A DNA stretch of 64,000 nt from Macrothele yani (lineage: Eukaryota > Arthropoda > Arachnida > Araneae > Macrothelidae), in NCBI GenBank assembly GCA_039090855.1, contig CM077011.1, forward strand, positions 24,891,001 to 24,955,000, given 5' to 3'. The position numbers and the translations under genes were made by a program. A model generated the notes under the pieces. That model was not told where the DNA came from, made no database searches, and worked only from the letters and a program-made list of their open reading frames with translations. Shown here piece after piece: positions 30,466 through 41,127 of the stretch; position 1 is the first letter of the stretch, and each line of letters opens with the position of its first letter.

Positions 30466-31552
30466 GTTGAATTTTGCGAAATGTCCGTCTAAATACGGAG
30501 AACTTGAAATGGCCTTTTCTAAAATAAACGTAATTACTGACTACGGAAAATCTGTGGAAATACGGAAATTGAAAAAAAAAAAAAGGGGGAAGTTCTAGAA
30601 ACGGAAATTCCGTTAAAAGACAGACACTAACTCGGAAATTTGCTGCACGTTATTTTGAGACATTTTCCGTGAATTCACGCCACTCATTTTCTGCAGTACA
30701 GATGTAATTATATATAAACAGGGCTTGAAAAATGCGATCGTCTGCTTGTCTGTGACGAGTGAAAAGTTTTAGTTGAAGAGTAAAAACTTCAGTAGAGCAG
30801 TTTAAATTCAATTGTCCATGATTTAGATGTTATTTTGCCTATTGCTCGATATGTAAAACTATCAGTTTCTTAATGAAGCTTATTTTACAAATTTTGAAGG
30901 TGACAATCCGTTTTTTGGTGTAAACATGACAATATCCGCAAACTTGAAAATTTCATCGTCCTGGAGCGGAATTCGAATCCGCGCCTCCCAGATAGCTGAT
31001 TAATTCACAGAAAGCTTATTTTAATTCACAGAATTGATGCGTGATTGTGTGCCAGCATGGGAAACCGGTTTGTCAGCGAAAGAAATTGGACAGCGAATGC
31101 CGTGATTAAAAATAACATCCGAGCACGGTGCGCTTAAAACAAACACGAGGCAAGAAGTCGCAAGCCCGGTAGAATGATTTCCTCAAACGCTGTGTGAAAA
31201 GAGAGGCAGTGTGAGAGTCATATGCGCCTCGCAAGCTGCCGCTTAGCCAATTGCCTTCGTAGGTCAAAAGACAAACACGGGAATGCGTGTTTCCGCGGAG
31301 CTGACAGGAAAGTTCTAAAACATTGCAGGATTCTTGCATCATGTACTCTAGAGGGAGAAAACTGAGTTAGGTAATCGTTCAAATTAGGTTAGCAATAAAA
31401 TATTATTCGAGAGATGTGTATAATTTTTTAACAAATCAAACTTTAAAAGACGAAACAAAATCGACAGCCTAGCGGGGCTGTCGATTTTCACCTGGTGAGT
31501 GAGAAATTTTTTTGCCTGACTGGTGAACCAACATGAAAATTTTCAAGCCCTA
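30466..31552. other. No gene; S1 SINE head fragment, hairpin and inverted 12-mers
   Basis: 30887-30910 resembles one arm of the palindrome at 40881 (acaaattttgaaggtgacaa). 30955-31000 is a minus-oriented S1 SINE head fragment (attcgaatccgcgc reversed B box). A perfect 13-bp stem (31457-31469 with 31476-31488, loop tagcgg) forms a hairpin. agggcttgaaaa at 30720-30731 has its exact complement at 31540-31551, next to the transposon start. Confidence 0.6.
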
Positions 31553-32512
31553 TGCAGGGTGATTCAACTGAGCGTGTACAAACTTCTGGGAAGGGTAGGT
31601 TGCACAAAGACAAATCGGAATCACATAGCAATGCAGGGTCGGAAACGTAATCTCCATGTGCTAGTACAGAAAGGACGAGAAATGAAAGAGCAGCACGTAA
31701 GAGAACAAAATGCTTTTTATTACTCACAAGACATTTGCGAAATGCATTGAGGTTACAGAAGGTATTCAAAGTTCCGACCATGAGCTGTAACACACGCTTG
31801 ACATCGTCGGCGAATGGAATCACGTATATCTTTTAAAATTCCTAACGTGTCTCGGTATTCCAAAGCAGCTACAGAGATGCGTGCTACAGGGTCCTCATCA
31901 CTTTCAACGGGGGTGTCGTACACCAGTCCTTTGATGTAACCCGAGAAGTAATCAAGGCATGTTAAGTCCGACGATCTTGCACGCCGATGAACGAGACCAC
32001 CACGCCCGATCCACTGATGTCCATCTGTCATATTTAAGTGATGACGAGCGTTATTGCTGAAATGGGTGGGGGCCTCATCATGCTGGAACCATATTGCACG
32101 GTGCAGCGACTGAGGGACCTGTTGTTCGTTCAATAGCTCTGGCAAGACGTCCTCCAAAAATATCCGGTAACACCTTCCGTGCAGACGAGGAGGCATGAGG
32201 TATGGGCCAATTAAGTGGTCTCCGACAATGCCGGCCCAAACATTAACAACAAAAAGGTTTTGTGCAGCACGTGGTCGTACAGCATGAGGGTTCTCCACCG
32301 CCCATACATGCGAGTTATGTGCATTGAAGCAACCTTCGCGTGTAAATGACGGCATCCTGAAAGAACGTACGAGCAGTCTCGCTGCCGAACAACGCCATCT
32401 ACCGCATGAAGATGGCGTTTCCGACCCTGCATTGCTATGTGATTCCGATTTGTCTTTGTGCAACCTACGCCTCCCAGAAGTTCGTACACGCTTAGCTGAA
32501 TCAACCTGTATA
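31553..32512 (-). mobile_element. Mariner-like element with ~100-bp terminal inverted repeats (family M1)
   Basis: The left terminus (from cagggtgattcaactgagc) and the right terminus (complement of 32415-32512) match over about 95 bp, including gggaRggRtaggttgcacaa and agacaaatcggaatcacat. The inside carries only part of a transposase. A second element with ACAGGGTGATT ends and different inner sequence is at 60977-61883. TA-rich junctions fit Tc1/mariner-superfamily insertion; the exact target duplication is unclear. Confidence 0.85.
31753..32463 (-). pseudogene. Mariner-like DDE transposase, C-terminal two-thirds
   Basis: A 236-codon open minus-strand frame whose first ~25 codons read through the inverted repeat, so the true N-terminus is missing. 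Family landmarks are FTREGCFNAHNSHVWAVENP, FVVNVWAGIVGDHLIGPY, WFQHDEAPTHFSNNARHHLN (Asp of the catalytic triad; D-E-A in place of the usual D-G-A), QWIGRGGLVHRRARSSDLT followed by CLDYF (normally S-P-D-L-T-P-L-D-F), and the C-terminal RRRCQACVTAHGRNFEYLL. It resembles the arthropod group with an N-terminal DUF4817-like helix-turn-helix, here absent. Probably a non-autonomous deletion derivative. Confidence 0.85.
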
Positions 32513-33058
32513 TAGATGATAAAACGCAGTTATCCAAAAACATAGGTTATTCATGACAGAAAGCAAATGGTGCTCAAGAAAGACGAAAGTTGTGTAAGAA
32601 AAAAATTACAGAACGGTATTAAATGGCCTGTCAAGAGTTAACCCAAAATTGTGTGAAAGATTAAATGCGTTTCCCTGCCCGTATAGTGCAAAACGACTTT
32701 TAAGTATGAGATATTTTCCTCAGACACTTTCACCATGTAGTTCTAGATCTTTTCTTCAGCAGTGTTAATGCAGGAAACCGGTTTCTAAACGGTGTTTCCC
32801 GTTGAGTCTGCTGTATCATGAACATAAAAGTGTTGTGTTCAAAGCAAATTGTCCTGTAAGTGTATAAATATCTTATTTTTCTCTTTCCTTCACAGTTTCG
32901 GAACATATCCATCCATGTGTGTTTTGCTAAAACCATAATTTCATGGCCTCGTAAAATTGGATTTGATTGATACTTAAAAATATACGTTTGTATAATATTA
33001 GCACATTATTTTGACAAGCTACTGACTAATGACTTCATAATTGCAAATATGTCCAGCC
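32513..33058. other. No recognisable gene
   Basis: Nothing supported between the mariner-like element and the weak exon candidate. Confidence 0.3.
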
Positions 33059-33274
33059 CTATAACTGAGAATTATCGGTATCATCAGTCGCGTCCTCAGC
33101 AGACAGCGTCTTTGATCCTATAATTATCCGCGTTTGCGAAATGGGTCTTCTTATTTCTCGTATCTGAGTCAGCTTTCTGCTGTTAGAAAGACGGTATCTG
33201 TAGCACATTTTATGCCCTACAGCTGGTCGAAAATATGGCTCATTAAATAGTTTTATGGGTCTTCGCGTCACAGC
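33059..33274 (-). CDS. Weak candidate terminal exon, unknown protein
   Basis: On the minus strand a pyrimidine-rich stretch (33280-33312 complemented: tttcctttttctttttt) precedes cttaag and an open stretch of about 71 codons ending at TAG (33059-33061). Peptide features: RRPIKLFNEPYFRPAVGHK, MCYRYRLSNSRKLTQIRE and an acidic end, EDATDDTDNSQL. A stop lies in frame just upstream of the presumed acceptor, so only the acceptor at cttaag works. No family is recognised and chance is possible. Confidence 0.25.
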   Translation of the reverse strand, partial: AVTRRPIKLFNEPYFRPAVGHKMCYRYRLSNSRKLTQIREIRRPISQTRIIIGSKTLSAEDATDDTDNSQL

Positions 33275-34340
33275 TTAAGAGAAACCTAAAAAAGAAAAAG
33301 GAAAAAAAAAACATTTCCTCCACCTGCTATCTGTAAGTTCTCAAACACGTCAACTCGCAAGACCGTACGTCTGAAAAGAAAAAAACAGCTGGTGGTCATT
33401 CCAGTTTTTTCTTTTTTTAACATCAGCAGCGCCACCATTCGCTTGCTTCCAAAATCCGACCACTTCCTCTACTGAAGCAATTCCATTTTACATATCCACC
33501 CTCCCCTATTTACATGGCAGATTCATGAATACAGGACCGCTGTGAAGTCAAGGTGATTTCTAACGTACAACGAAGAGCTGTTACATCTCGTGGATTCGGA
33601 AACGCAACGAAAACAAAAAGTACTGAAGCGAAATTTGGGAATGATCCAAGTGGGTGTGAATAATTTTGTGGATAAGTATGGGGAACAATCATCTAGTGTG
33701 CTGAACGAACTATAATTTATTTTTTGATGTTCGCAGTTCTTTTCTTACAACATTAAAAAAGGTTATGAGTTGCGCTCGCTATTCAAAAACATCGGTGCCT
33801 TTTATATTGGCTTTTATTTTAATTTACGCTGGTTTGGAAAAAGGGAAAATGTTTAAAATATTTTAATATAGGGCTCACTTAATAATCCTGTAATTGACGA
33901 ATGTCGGGAAGTGGAAGACGAAAACGAAAGTGACCACATCATCCCATTGCTAGTCCTGAAATCCTTAGAAATTTTTCAGGGGCCATTCACATAGCTACTT
34001 CGTTGTTTCCCATTCTTATACTTCTTCTAAAGTGCCAAGTGTATACCTCGCTTAAAAAACTTCCCAAGTAGCCGAAAAGCATTTGACCAACGTGGCATTA
34101 ACAGTGATTCTTTAGTAACCCTGGGATTATTAATTTCTGAGGAAGCTAACATTAATCACTGTCTTTGAAATCATTTTATAAGTTAAAAGCTGGATAGAAA
34201 AAAAGGCGATATAGATAGAATACAGAGAAATGTAAAGAACGGCATAATATCTACGTAACAAATATCAACTAGAACGACAACGAGATACGCAGGTTCCGTC
34301 ACATGATAACCAGACTTTACTTAGAGGTTGAAAAAATCTA
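33275..34340. other. No recognisable gene
   Basis: AT-rich DNA with A-runs near 33297 and T-runs near 33404. Nothing supported. Confidence 0.4.
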
Positions 34341-35572
34341 CACTGCTGGCCACCCAAAATGCAACACCAAGAAGGACACGAGATAGCAAAGCCAGATTTA
34401 CTGGACACATAACAACAGATACAAAGATGAAACGATTGAGCTTACAGGCCCGTGCGACTTGCGGAACACGCAGACATCAATAGTTCGTGTGGCCCCCCAT
34501 AGCAGGCAATAACGGCCTCTACACGCTCCGGCATCGAACGAAAAAGGCTTTGGATGTGGGCTTGGGGTATGTCGGTCCAGGCTGCTTCCACACGTTGCCA
34601 CAGTTCATCGACGGGTGGTGCTTGCCTGAACACTCCGTTGCCGATCAGCGACCAGACGTGTTCGATGGGCAACATATCGGGAGCTGTTGAATGTACCTGC
34701 GATGCGTACCACAGGGGTGCGGGTGTCATATCTAATTGCGCCCGAAACCATAACGCCAGGCGACGGACCGGTATGGCACTGCATAATGCAGGCATCATAC
34801 AGTCTCTCGCAGCGGTGCCGCCACACGCGGATCCGACCATCGTGGTGTTGCAGGCAGAAGCAGGATTCGTCGCAGAAAACAATGTCGTGCCATTCCGCAG
34901 TCCAGGTGCGGCGTTCAACGGCCCACTGCCGCCGCACTCGCCGGTGGTGTAACGTCTATGGTAACCGGAGCAATGGACGCCGTGCGACAAGTCCCCGCTC
35001 CTGCAGACGACGTCGAACGGTACATCCAAACCCTCTCGCAACACACCCTAATTCCTGCGCTAACGTTCGTGATGTGGCGGTGCGAGCCGTCAATGCCCGC
35101 CGCACAACATGCCGGTCCTCTCGTTCGGTGGTGTGCCGCGGCTGAGGCAATCGCTCACGTCTGTCCGTCCGTCCCTCCTGCACTCACAGAATCCATACTC
35201 GCCTCAGTGTGGCTGGCTGTCATCCCACACGGGCGCCGATGTATCGGTACTATAAACCGCTGTCACGATAAGCCACTATTCGACCTCTGTCGAACTCCGA
35301 AACGTGCTGGAATGACTGCCGTGTTCTGCGACGAGGCATCAGGAAGCTTCCCACGCACAGGTCCGGTAGCACAACACACTTCCACAAACTTACACTCCGC
35401 CTTCTGTGCAATCTTCTTATAATGCTTCTCGGTGGCGTGCCGGGCGCACATGATTTGCATATGCCCTGCAATGCTGATCGTTTGCATGTCCTCTCGCGGG
35501 TGACGCATGCTGCGAATTTCAGGCCAATCGGATGCTTCGTTCTTGGTGTTGCATTTTGGGTGGCCAGCAGTG
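34341..35572 (-). mobile_element. Tc1-like DNA transposon (family C, copy 1), internally deleted
   Basis: Terminal inverted repeats are clear: cactgctggccacccaaaat on the left and its complement on the right, flanked by TA at 34339-34340 and 35573-35574. The element is 1232 bp and GC-richer than its surroundings. A second member begins at 63495. The transposase is broken and lacks the middle catalytic block. Confidence 0.95.
34442..35339 (-). pseudogene. Tc1-like transposase (family C), frameshifted with internal deletion
   Basis: Begins MPRRRTRQSFQHVSEFDRGR at 35339. After frame changes the protein continues through RREDRHVV-like sequence, RRRLQERGLVARRPLLR, DIVFCDESCFCLQHHDGR (first Asp) and MVSGAIRYDTRTPVVRIAGT. 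It then jumps near 34690 directly to DMLPIEHVWSLIGNGVF, losing the block with the second Asp. The C-terminus (RSMPERVEAVIACYGG) is present. Non-functional. Confidence 0.9.
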
Positions 35573-35574
35573 TA

Positions 35575-35790
35575 GTACATAAATATAACATCAGCGTAGC
35601 TGTAAAATCAGCGATCACTTCATCATGTATAATATCTAACTGGAAAGAAAGACAAGATGACAAAGAAAAAGCGGGTGTGTGTGTGCACGGTACCGTTAGT
35701 ATACCCAGAAAGCACAAACAAGAAATATGGCACAGAGTTTCCGGATGTAATAAGCACGTCTTTTGAATTCGTTCTGATACAAATTAAATT
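35575..35790. other. No recognisable gene
   Basis: Short flank between the Tc1-like element and the 150-bp repeat. Confidence 0.3.
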
Positions 35791-37130
35791 TATCAAAGAT
35801 ATTCAAAGTCTGTTTGACCGGTATGGAAAACAGTAGTATCTGACGGAAGAAAGAAGTTTTTCAATCGGATTTTTGATCCCGCAGGTATTGCTGTAAACAG
35901 GATCGTGAACTTACGCCCACCGGTTGCTGACTTGTGCATTAAGAAAAATTTGAAATTATATGAGAAACATTTCGCAGCAGACACCGTCTCCAACAAAGAA
36001 AGTATTTTCATTTCGGACTCTTAGAAGCAGAGCTATCGACAAATATAAGATATGAATCTACATCCCCTGGCGGAAAAAACATGCTTTATTTTAGGAAGAA
36101 AGTATTCTCAAAAGGTTTTTCTTGTGAGTGGTATCGATCCACGAAATATTTTTTGCAGTGGGGTTTTCAGGAGCTCAGATTTTCCTGCAAATACATCAGA
36201 AGCAGAAATTAAGGCTTGTGCCCTCTGGCGGCCAAACTATTCTTTACCAAATATTAGAAATTATATGAACAGCATTTCCCATCAGGAGCTCCATGCGATA
36301 CAGGAAGAATTTTTCAAATCGGAGTTTTAGAAGCAGAAGTATCGGGAAAAACACAATTTACCCTAACGCTCCCTAGCGGAAAGTCTATGAGTTACTTAAA
36401 ATTTTTGAAATTATATGAAAATATTTAGCACCGAAAACGCTGTCCAACAAAGAAGTGAATTTTTCAAATGAGACCCTTAGAAGTAGAGATATTGAAAAAA
36501 ATAAGATATACATCTACGCCCCCTGGCGGAGAAACCATGAATGATTTTAAGAAGAAAATTATCCTAAAAGGTTTATCGACGTGAGTGGCATCGGTCAACG
36601 AACAAAATGTTTCAATCAAGATTTTAGAAACTCAGATTTTGTGACAAATACATCATAAGCAGAAATTAATACTTACACCCCCTGGTGGCCAAACTATTCT
36701 TTATAACAAATTAGAAAGTATATGCAAAATATTTCTCATAAGGAGCTGTATCCGTTGAAGATTTTTTTTTTAAATCGGAGTTTTAGAAGTAGAGATATCG
36801 GGGAAAACGCAATTTACTTTTATGCCCCCTAGCGAAAAATCTATACGTAACTTGAAAAAGTGGCTATACCTAAAATACGTTTCGCCACAATTGGAAACGA
36901 AAGCCAAAATAATTTTTTTTTCAATCGGATGATTAGAAGCAAACATATCGAATAAAATGTATTTTGAATTCGATATCATCTGCATTTACGCCCTCTAGCA
37001 TCGGAATTGTACATCGTAAAAAACAAAACAAATGAAGTACCATCGTTTGAATATTTCAAGCTTCCCAATGCAAGAAGAATTTCTCAAGTCGGACGAATAG
37101 TTGCATAGATATGGTGTCCACAGGCGGACG
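35791..37130. repeat. Array of ~150-bp monomers in ~450-bp higher-order units, each with a gCCCCCTgGcGG-type motif
   Basis: A GC-rich motif recurs in otherwise AT-rich monomers: 35913 (acgcccaccggttgc), 36061 (catcccctggcgg), 36217 (tgtgccctctggcggcc), 36366 (acgctccctagcgg), 36516 (acgccccctggcgg), 36675 (acaccccctggtggcc), 36821 (tatgccccctagcg) and 36988 (acgccctctagc). Spacing is 147-167 bp. Around it recur 'agaagcagagatatcg' and 'aattatatgaa' blocks. A ~455-bp higher-order repeat is visible (36050 versus 36507). Confidence 0.8.
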
Positions 37131-38280
37131 GACAAACCGATCTCATAAGCACATTAAAAACACAAGGCAGCTGAACTTGATGCGCGATTATAAAACATCC
37201 AGCCACTAATGACAAGTTGCTTTTTTTTTTACAAAAAGACGTGCCAAAAGTTACATATATTGGAATGATAAAATCATTTTTAGTCACTAGATGTAAAGAG
37301 CACATCAGAAGTGTCAATCAGGATATACGGAATACTGAGCTTGCCAGGAAAGTCATGCAGTGTTCGAAATAGCATTCCTACATTGAATAATAATAGAAAA
37401 GTTGACCTTTACATATACTTTGAAGAACTTGCCATCCAGGGGCACAGTATAGGCACGTGATTCATCGTGCGTCGCTCGCACGATGTATTGGAGTCCATGC
37501 TGTTTACGAATATGCTAACATGATTAATGTGCGGCAAGTATTTTTAACGGTATAATGATTTCATTTGGGACTTGCGTCAAAATATGTAGAAATCAGGACA
37601 AGCATATCCGTAAACCGTCTGCGTATAGTGCATTGAATGAAGAGCACCACGGCAGAAAAGAGAGTTCTTAGTTTGCTGATAGTTCGCTTATTTCGTCTTG
37701 GGGGGGGGATGTTATTAAAACCCCAGAACTGTTTCATTTCCTCACAAGCGAAAGCCTGACGAATACAGACGACACCACAATGAAAGAAATCCAGTGAACA
37801 GCCCTGTAACACTTTGGCTACATTGCGGCACCACGATTTCTATTATTGAACATTCAACCAGCGACGATTTCTCCCAGCTGTTGTGTATCATTTGTACACA
37901 TAGTGTTAATGAAAATCTGTAAAGAGGGAGGTAAACTATTCAGCAAAGGAAACAGATTGTTTTCGCTTTACATGCCGAGCGTTGATGGTAATTTCATTTG
38001 ATAACTCCTCAAACTAACTCCACTGCATAATTTATTTATTTATTCAAATTTATTGACACAAGGGCAACATTTGGCCAAAAATCGATGGAGCACGATATGA
38101 ATGAACAAAATGTCGGCTCGGGCTGAATTCCACTGGATATAAAATGACCGAATTTAGTATTAGTTCCATCGATATTCGTTTTCGGATTAGGCATATTTTT
38201 GAAAAGAGATTTTTTCTTGACTTCTCCAAGCTTCTAATTTCCGAGTGGTGAACAGTTTCTGAAGATTTTGAAGATGATCA
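37131..38280. other. No recognisable gene
   Basis: A short G-run lies at 37700-37708. Nothing else supported. Confidence 0.4.
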
Positions 38281-38861
38281 TTCTGTGTGTGTGTGTGTGT
38301 GTGTCTCCATCTGTCTCTATCTGTGTCCCTGTTCCTCTTTCTGTCTCTTCTCTTTCTCTGTCTCTGTCTCTCTGTCGTCTCTTCTCTCTCTCTCTCTTCT
38401 GTCTTGCTCTTTCTTTCTTTCTATCTTTCTTCTCTCTCTCGCTCTTTCTTCTCTCTCGCTTTCTCTTTCTTTCTCTCGTTTTTCTCTCTCTCACTCTCTG
38501 TTCCCTCTCTCCTTCTTTTTCTCTATCTCTTGGCTCTCTCTCTCTCTAGGCTCTCTCGATCTCTCTCTCTTTCTCTCCCTCTCATTCCCTCTCTCTCTCT
38601 CTCTCTCTTCCCTCTCTCTCTCTTTCTGTCTTTCTCTTTCTTTCTTTCTATCTTTCTTCTCTCTCTCTCGCTTTCTCTTTTTCTCTCTCTCACTCTCTGT
38701 TCCCTCTCTCCTTCTTTTTCCCTATCTCTTGGCTCTCTCAATACCTCTCTCACTCTCTGTTCCCTCTCTCCTTCTTTTTTCCTATCTCTTGGCTCTCTCG
38801 ATATTTCTCTCGTTCCCTCCCTCTCTATTCTCTCTCTTTCTCATCCTGTCTCTCTCTCGCT

Positions 38862-38914
<53 letters not shown>

Positions 38915-38964
38915 GTTCTCTCCCTCTCTATTCTCTCTCTTTCTCATCCTGTCTCTCTCTCGCT

Positions 38965-39016
<52 letters not shown>

Positions 39017-39078
39017 TGTTTCTCGCTGTCCATTTCTCTCTGTCTGTCTGTCTGTCTGTCTGTATATCCCTCTCTCAC
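38281..39078. repeat. (GT)n then (CT)n-rich microsatellite with internal long duplications
   Basis: About 800 bp of CT-rich low-complexity DNA. Within it a ~70-bp block (tcactctgttccctctct, ccttctttttccctatctct, tggctctctc) is present three times (about 38490-38550, 38690-38745, 38750-38810), and a ~110-bp block with ctctattctctctctttctc is duplicated (38820 and 38925). Open frames of 266-309 codons rich in Leu/Ser are artefacts. Confidence 0.97.
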
Positions 39079-40235
39079 TCTATGAGATATAGTGTTAACA
39101 TAAAATATCTGAACTTGTTAGTCGAAGAATGCTTTCCTTTTCCGTCGACTGTCATGCACTCAGGGTCGTTCGCTGGGACCGCCAGGGGTGGCCCAGCCTT
39201 CTGTGAAAAGTTTTGAGTATCCCCTAGGAGAAACTCTTCGAATATAATAAGAGTTAGCACATGCCATATTTGCAAAAAAGTATAAAAAAAGGAAAAGAAT
39301 TTCAGTATCACACTTACAAACCAACCTCTTTTGGGCAACTGAATTACTCCTACTAGATTGGATACCAGAGGGACAAAAACGACATGAGAGATGGATGGTA
39401 TAGCGCTATATATCGGTCTGACAGGGAGGATAAGCCTGTATTTCAGCTGATTGAAGAACATGTCTGTACAGGAGCTTATTTAAGATACAACAATACAATT
39501 CGCAGGTCAGTTTGTGCCTTTATAAACTGCTGCAATGGTACGCGTTCATTCCCCGTGTTTAATACGATTACTCATTTTTGAAACGCTTTGCATTCAGTTG
39601 GATCCGTTGGAAAAGTTTAGGGCCAAAGAAATACAGACATTAAAACGCAAACATATGAATCAAAGGACCACAAACATTGAAGAGCAAGTCAAACACTTCA
39701 AACTGCGTTACACTACGCAATAGGCAACCAATACATGCAATCGGTATAGTCATGGGGTAAAAGGAGGAGACTTTACATGTCTCAAATGTTTAGACACAAC
39801 AGAAACGTAATGCTGAAAATACCATTATTAGATACTACTCGTAACCTGTGGCATGCACGGTTGAAAAAGCTGTGACTAAAATTTTTTCTTGTCATATAAT
39901 ACGAATCGTAATAAAATGCATAATTATAATAAACGGTTGAATTATTAATGGGCAGTCTGTAGGATGGGTCACCAACAACAATATTTTCATAATATTCCCA
40001 TTAATTTTTAATTTTTCCAAATACTCGTATACGAATTTAACGATGAGTTTGCTCATTATCGTATAAACATGTGCTTACGGTCGTTGACAGGCATACATTG
40101 GAGTATGGAGGTATTCTTTCAATGACCCGAATGGTATAATGTCTAGATAACTACACAATGGGGTTAAAAACGTGTTTTATTTTGCCAGTTTGGTTTTAAC
40201 AATTTTTTTGTATCATTATATAATCTATGCCAATA
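39079..40235. other. No recognisable gene
   Basis: No supported feature. Confidence 0.4.
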
Positions 40236-40505
40236 TATAAAGAGAGAAAGTTTGTTTATATGTTTGAGGTAATCTCGAAAACTACTGAACCGATTTGAAT
40301 AAGTACAGGTCGTTTTTCGTGCTACGTTATAACACAGACAATTCAGCCGTCTTCAACACGATTTACTAGATAAAAAATGCTTTAATGTAAAATTAATGAG
40401 GTTAAAATATTTATACATAGTTAAAACACACAAGAACTTTCGAGATTGTCTCGGTCTCTTGATCAGGTGTGGATCTTATCAGATCAGATCAGATCAGATG
40501 ATATA
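40236..40505 (+). repeat. Dispersed-repeat fragment and short (GATCA)n
   Basis: aaagagagaaagtttgttta, followed by ctcgaaaactactgaaccg, atttgaat, is a phrase often found in interspersed repeats of arthropod genomes (general knowledge; class uncertain). At 40476-40500 gatca is repeated five times. Confidence 0.4.
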
Positions 40506-40880
40506 TAAAGGATTTTAGGAAGGGAGTGGCTGACCCTAGGTCTTAAATAACCCTTAGAAATAGGAAGCTAGGAGATTTGGGCTAGAGTGCCCGATAGGAA
40601 AGTGAGACGGAAGCGTGGATCTTATCAAGATGACAGCAGACTATATACAGCGGGAGATGGGCTGTGACGACAATGGGCATGCGCGGTGTTATTAAATCGT
40701 AAATAACATGATACGTGCCAGTTTTGGAAGCAATTGTAATTAATTAATAAACTAATTAATCAATATCAATATTTTGTAAAGGCATTCTGAAATAAAAGTT
40801 TTCAAGGTATTAGCACCACAGAAGGAAAATCATAATTACAGCAGTGTTCATGAAAGATATACGGAATTACGCCATATAAT
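40506..40880. other. No recognisable gene
   Basis: Nothing supported. Confidence 0.3.
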
Positions 40881-41003
40881 ACAAATTTTGAAGACGACAA
40901 TCCGATTTTTGGCGCAAATGTCGGATATTATTTCGGATATTATCTGACTTACCATCCTTGTCACATTTGCGCCAAAAATCGGATTGTCGTCTTCAAAATT
41001 TGT
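40881..41003. repeat. Perfect 41-bp inverted repeat with 41-nt spacer
   Basis: acaaattttgaagacgacaa begins the left arm (40881-40921); the right arm (40963-41003) is its exact complement. The spacer contains a duplicated cggatatta. One arm-like sequence recurs diverged at 30887-30930, so this is a dispersed element. Confidence 0.95.
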
Positions 41004-41047
41004 ACAGCAGTGTTGTTGGTTAGCTATTATTTGCAAACTTTCTTTAA

Positions 41048-41127
41048 GAAGAGTTAAACTTTTCGACTTTGGGGTGGTTAACAAAGGGTGGTTGACTTTG
41101 GGGAGGTTAACTTTTGGGTGTGTAACA
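41048..41127. repeat. 'ggggtggttaac' minisatellite, left segment
   Basis: About four ~20-bp units of the type gggtggttgactttggggag. Units of the same kind and orientation recur at 41845-41955, so the SINE cluster between them appears inserted in one array. Confidence 0.75.

Noticed and set aside
31457..31488. Rho-independent terminator
   Set aside because: Stem-loop followed by Ts looks like one, but there is no bacterial gene context; it is more likely part of a repeat.
38285..39216. Leu/Ser-rich open frames of 266 and 309 codons
   Set aside because: Produced by the CT microsatellite, which has no stop codons in these frames.
39075..39461. 128-codon hydrophobic minus-strand open stretch
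   Set aside because: Resembles AT-rich noise with many F, I, V and L codons; no signal peptide context, splice sites or homology recognised.
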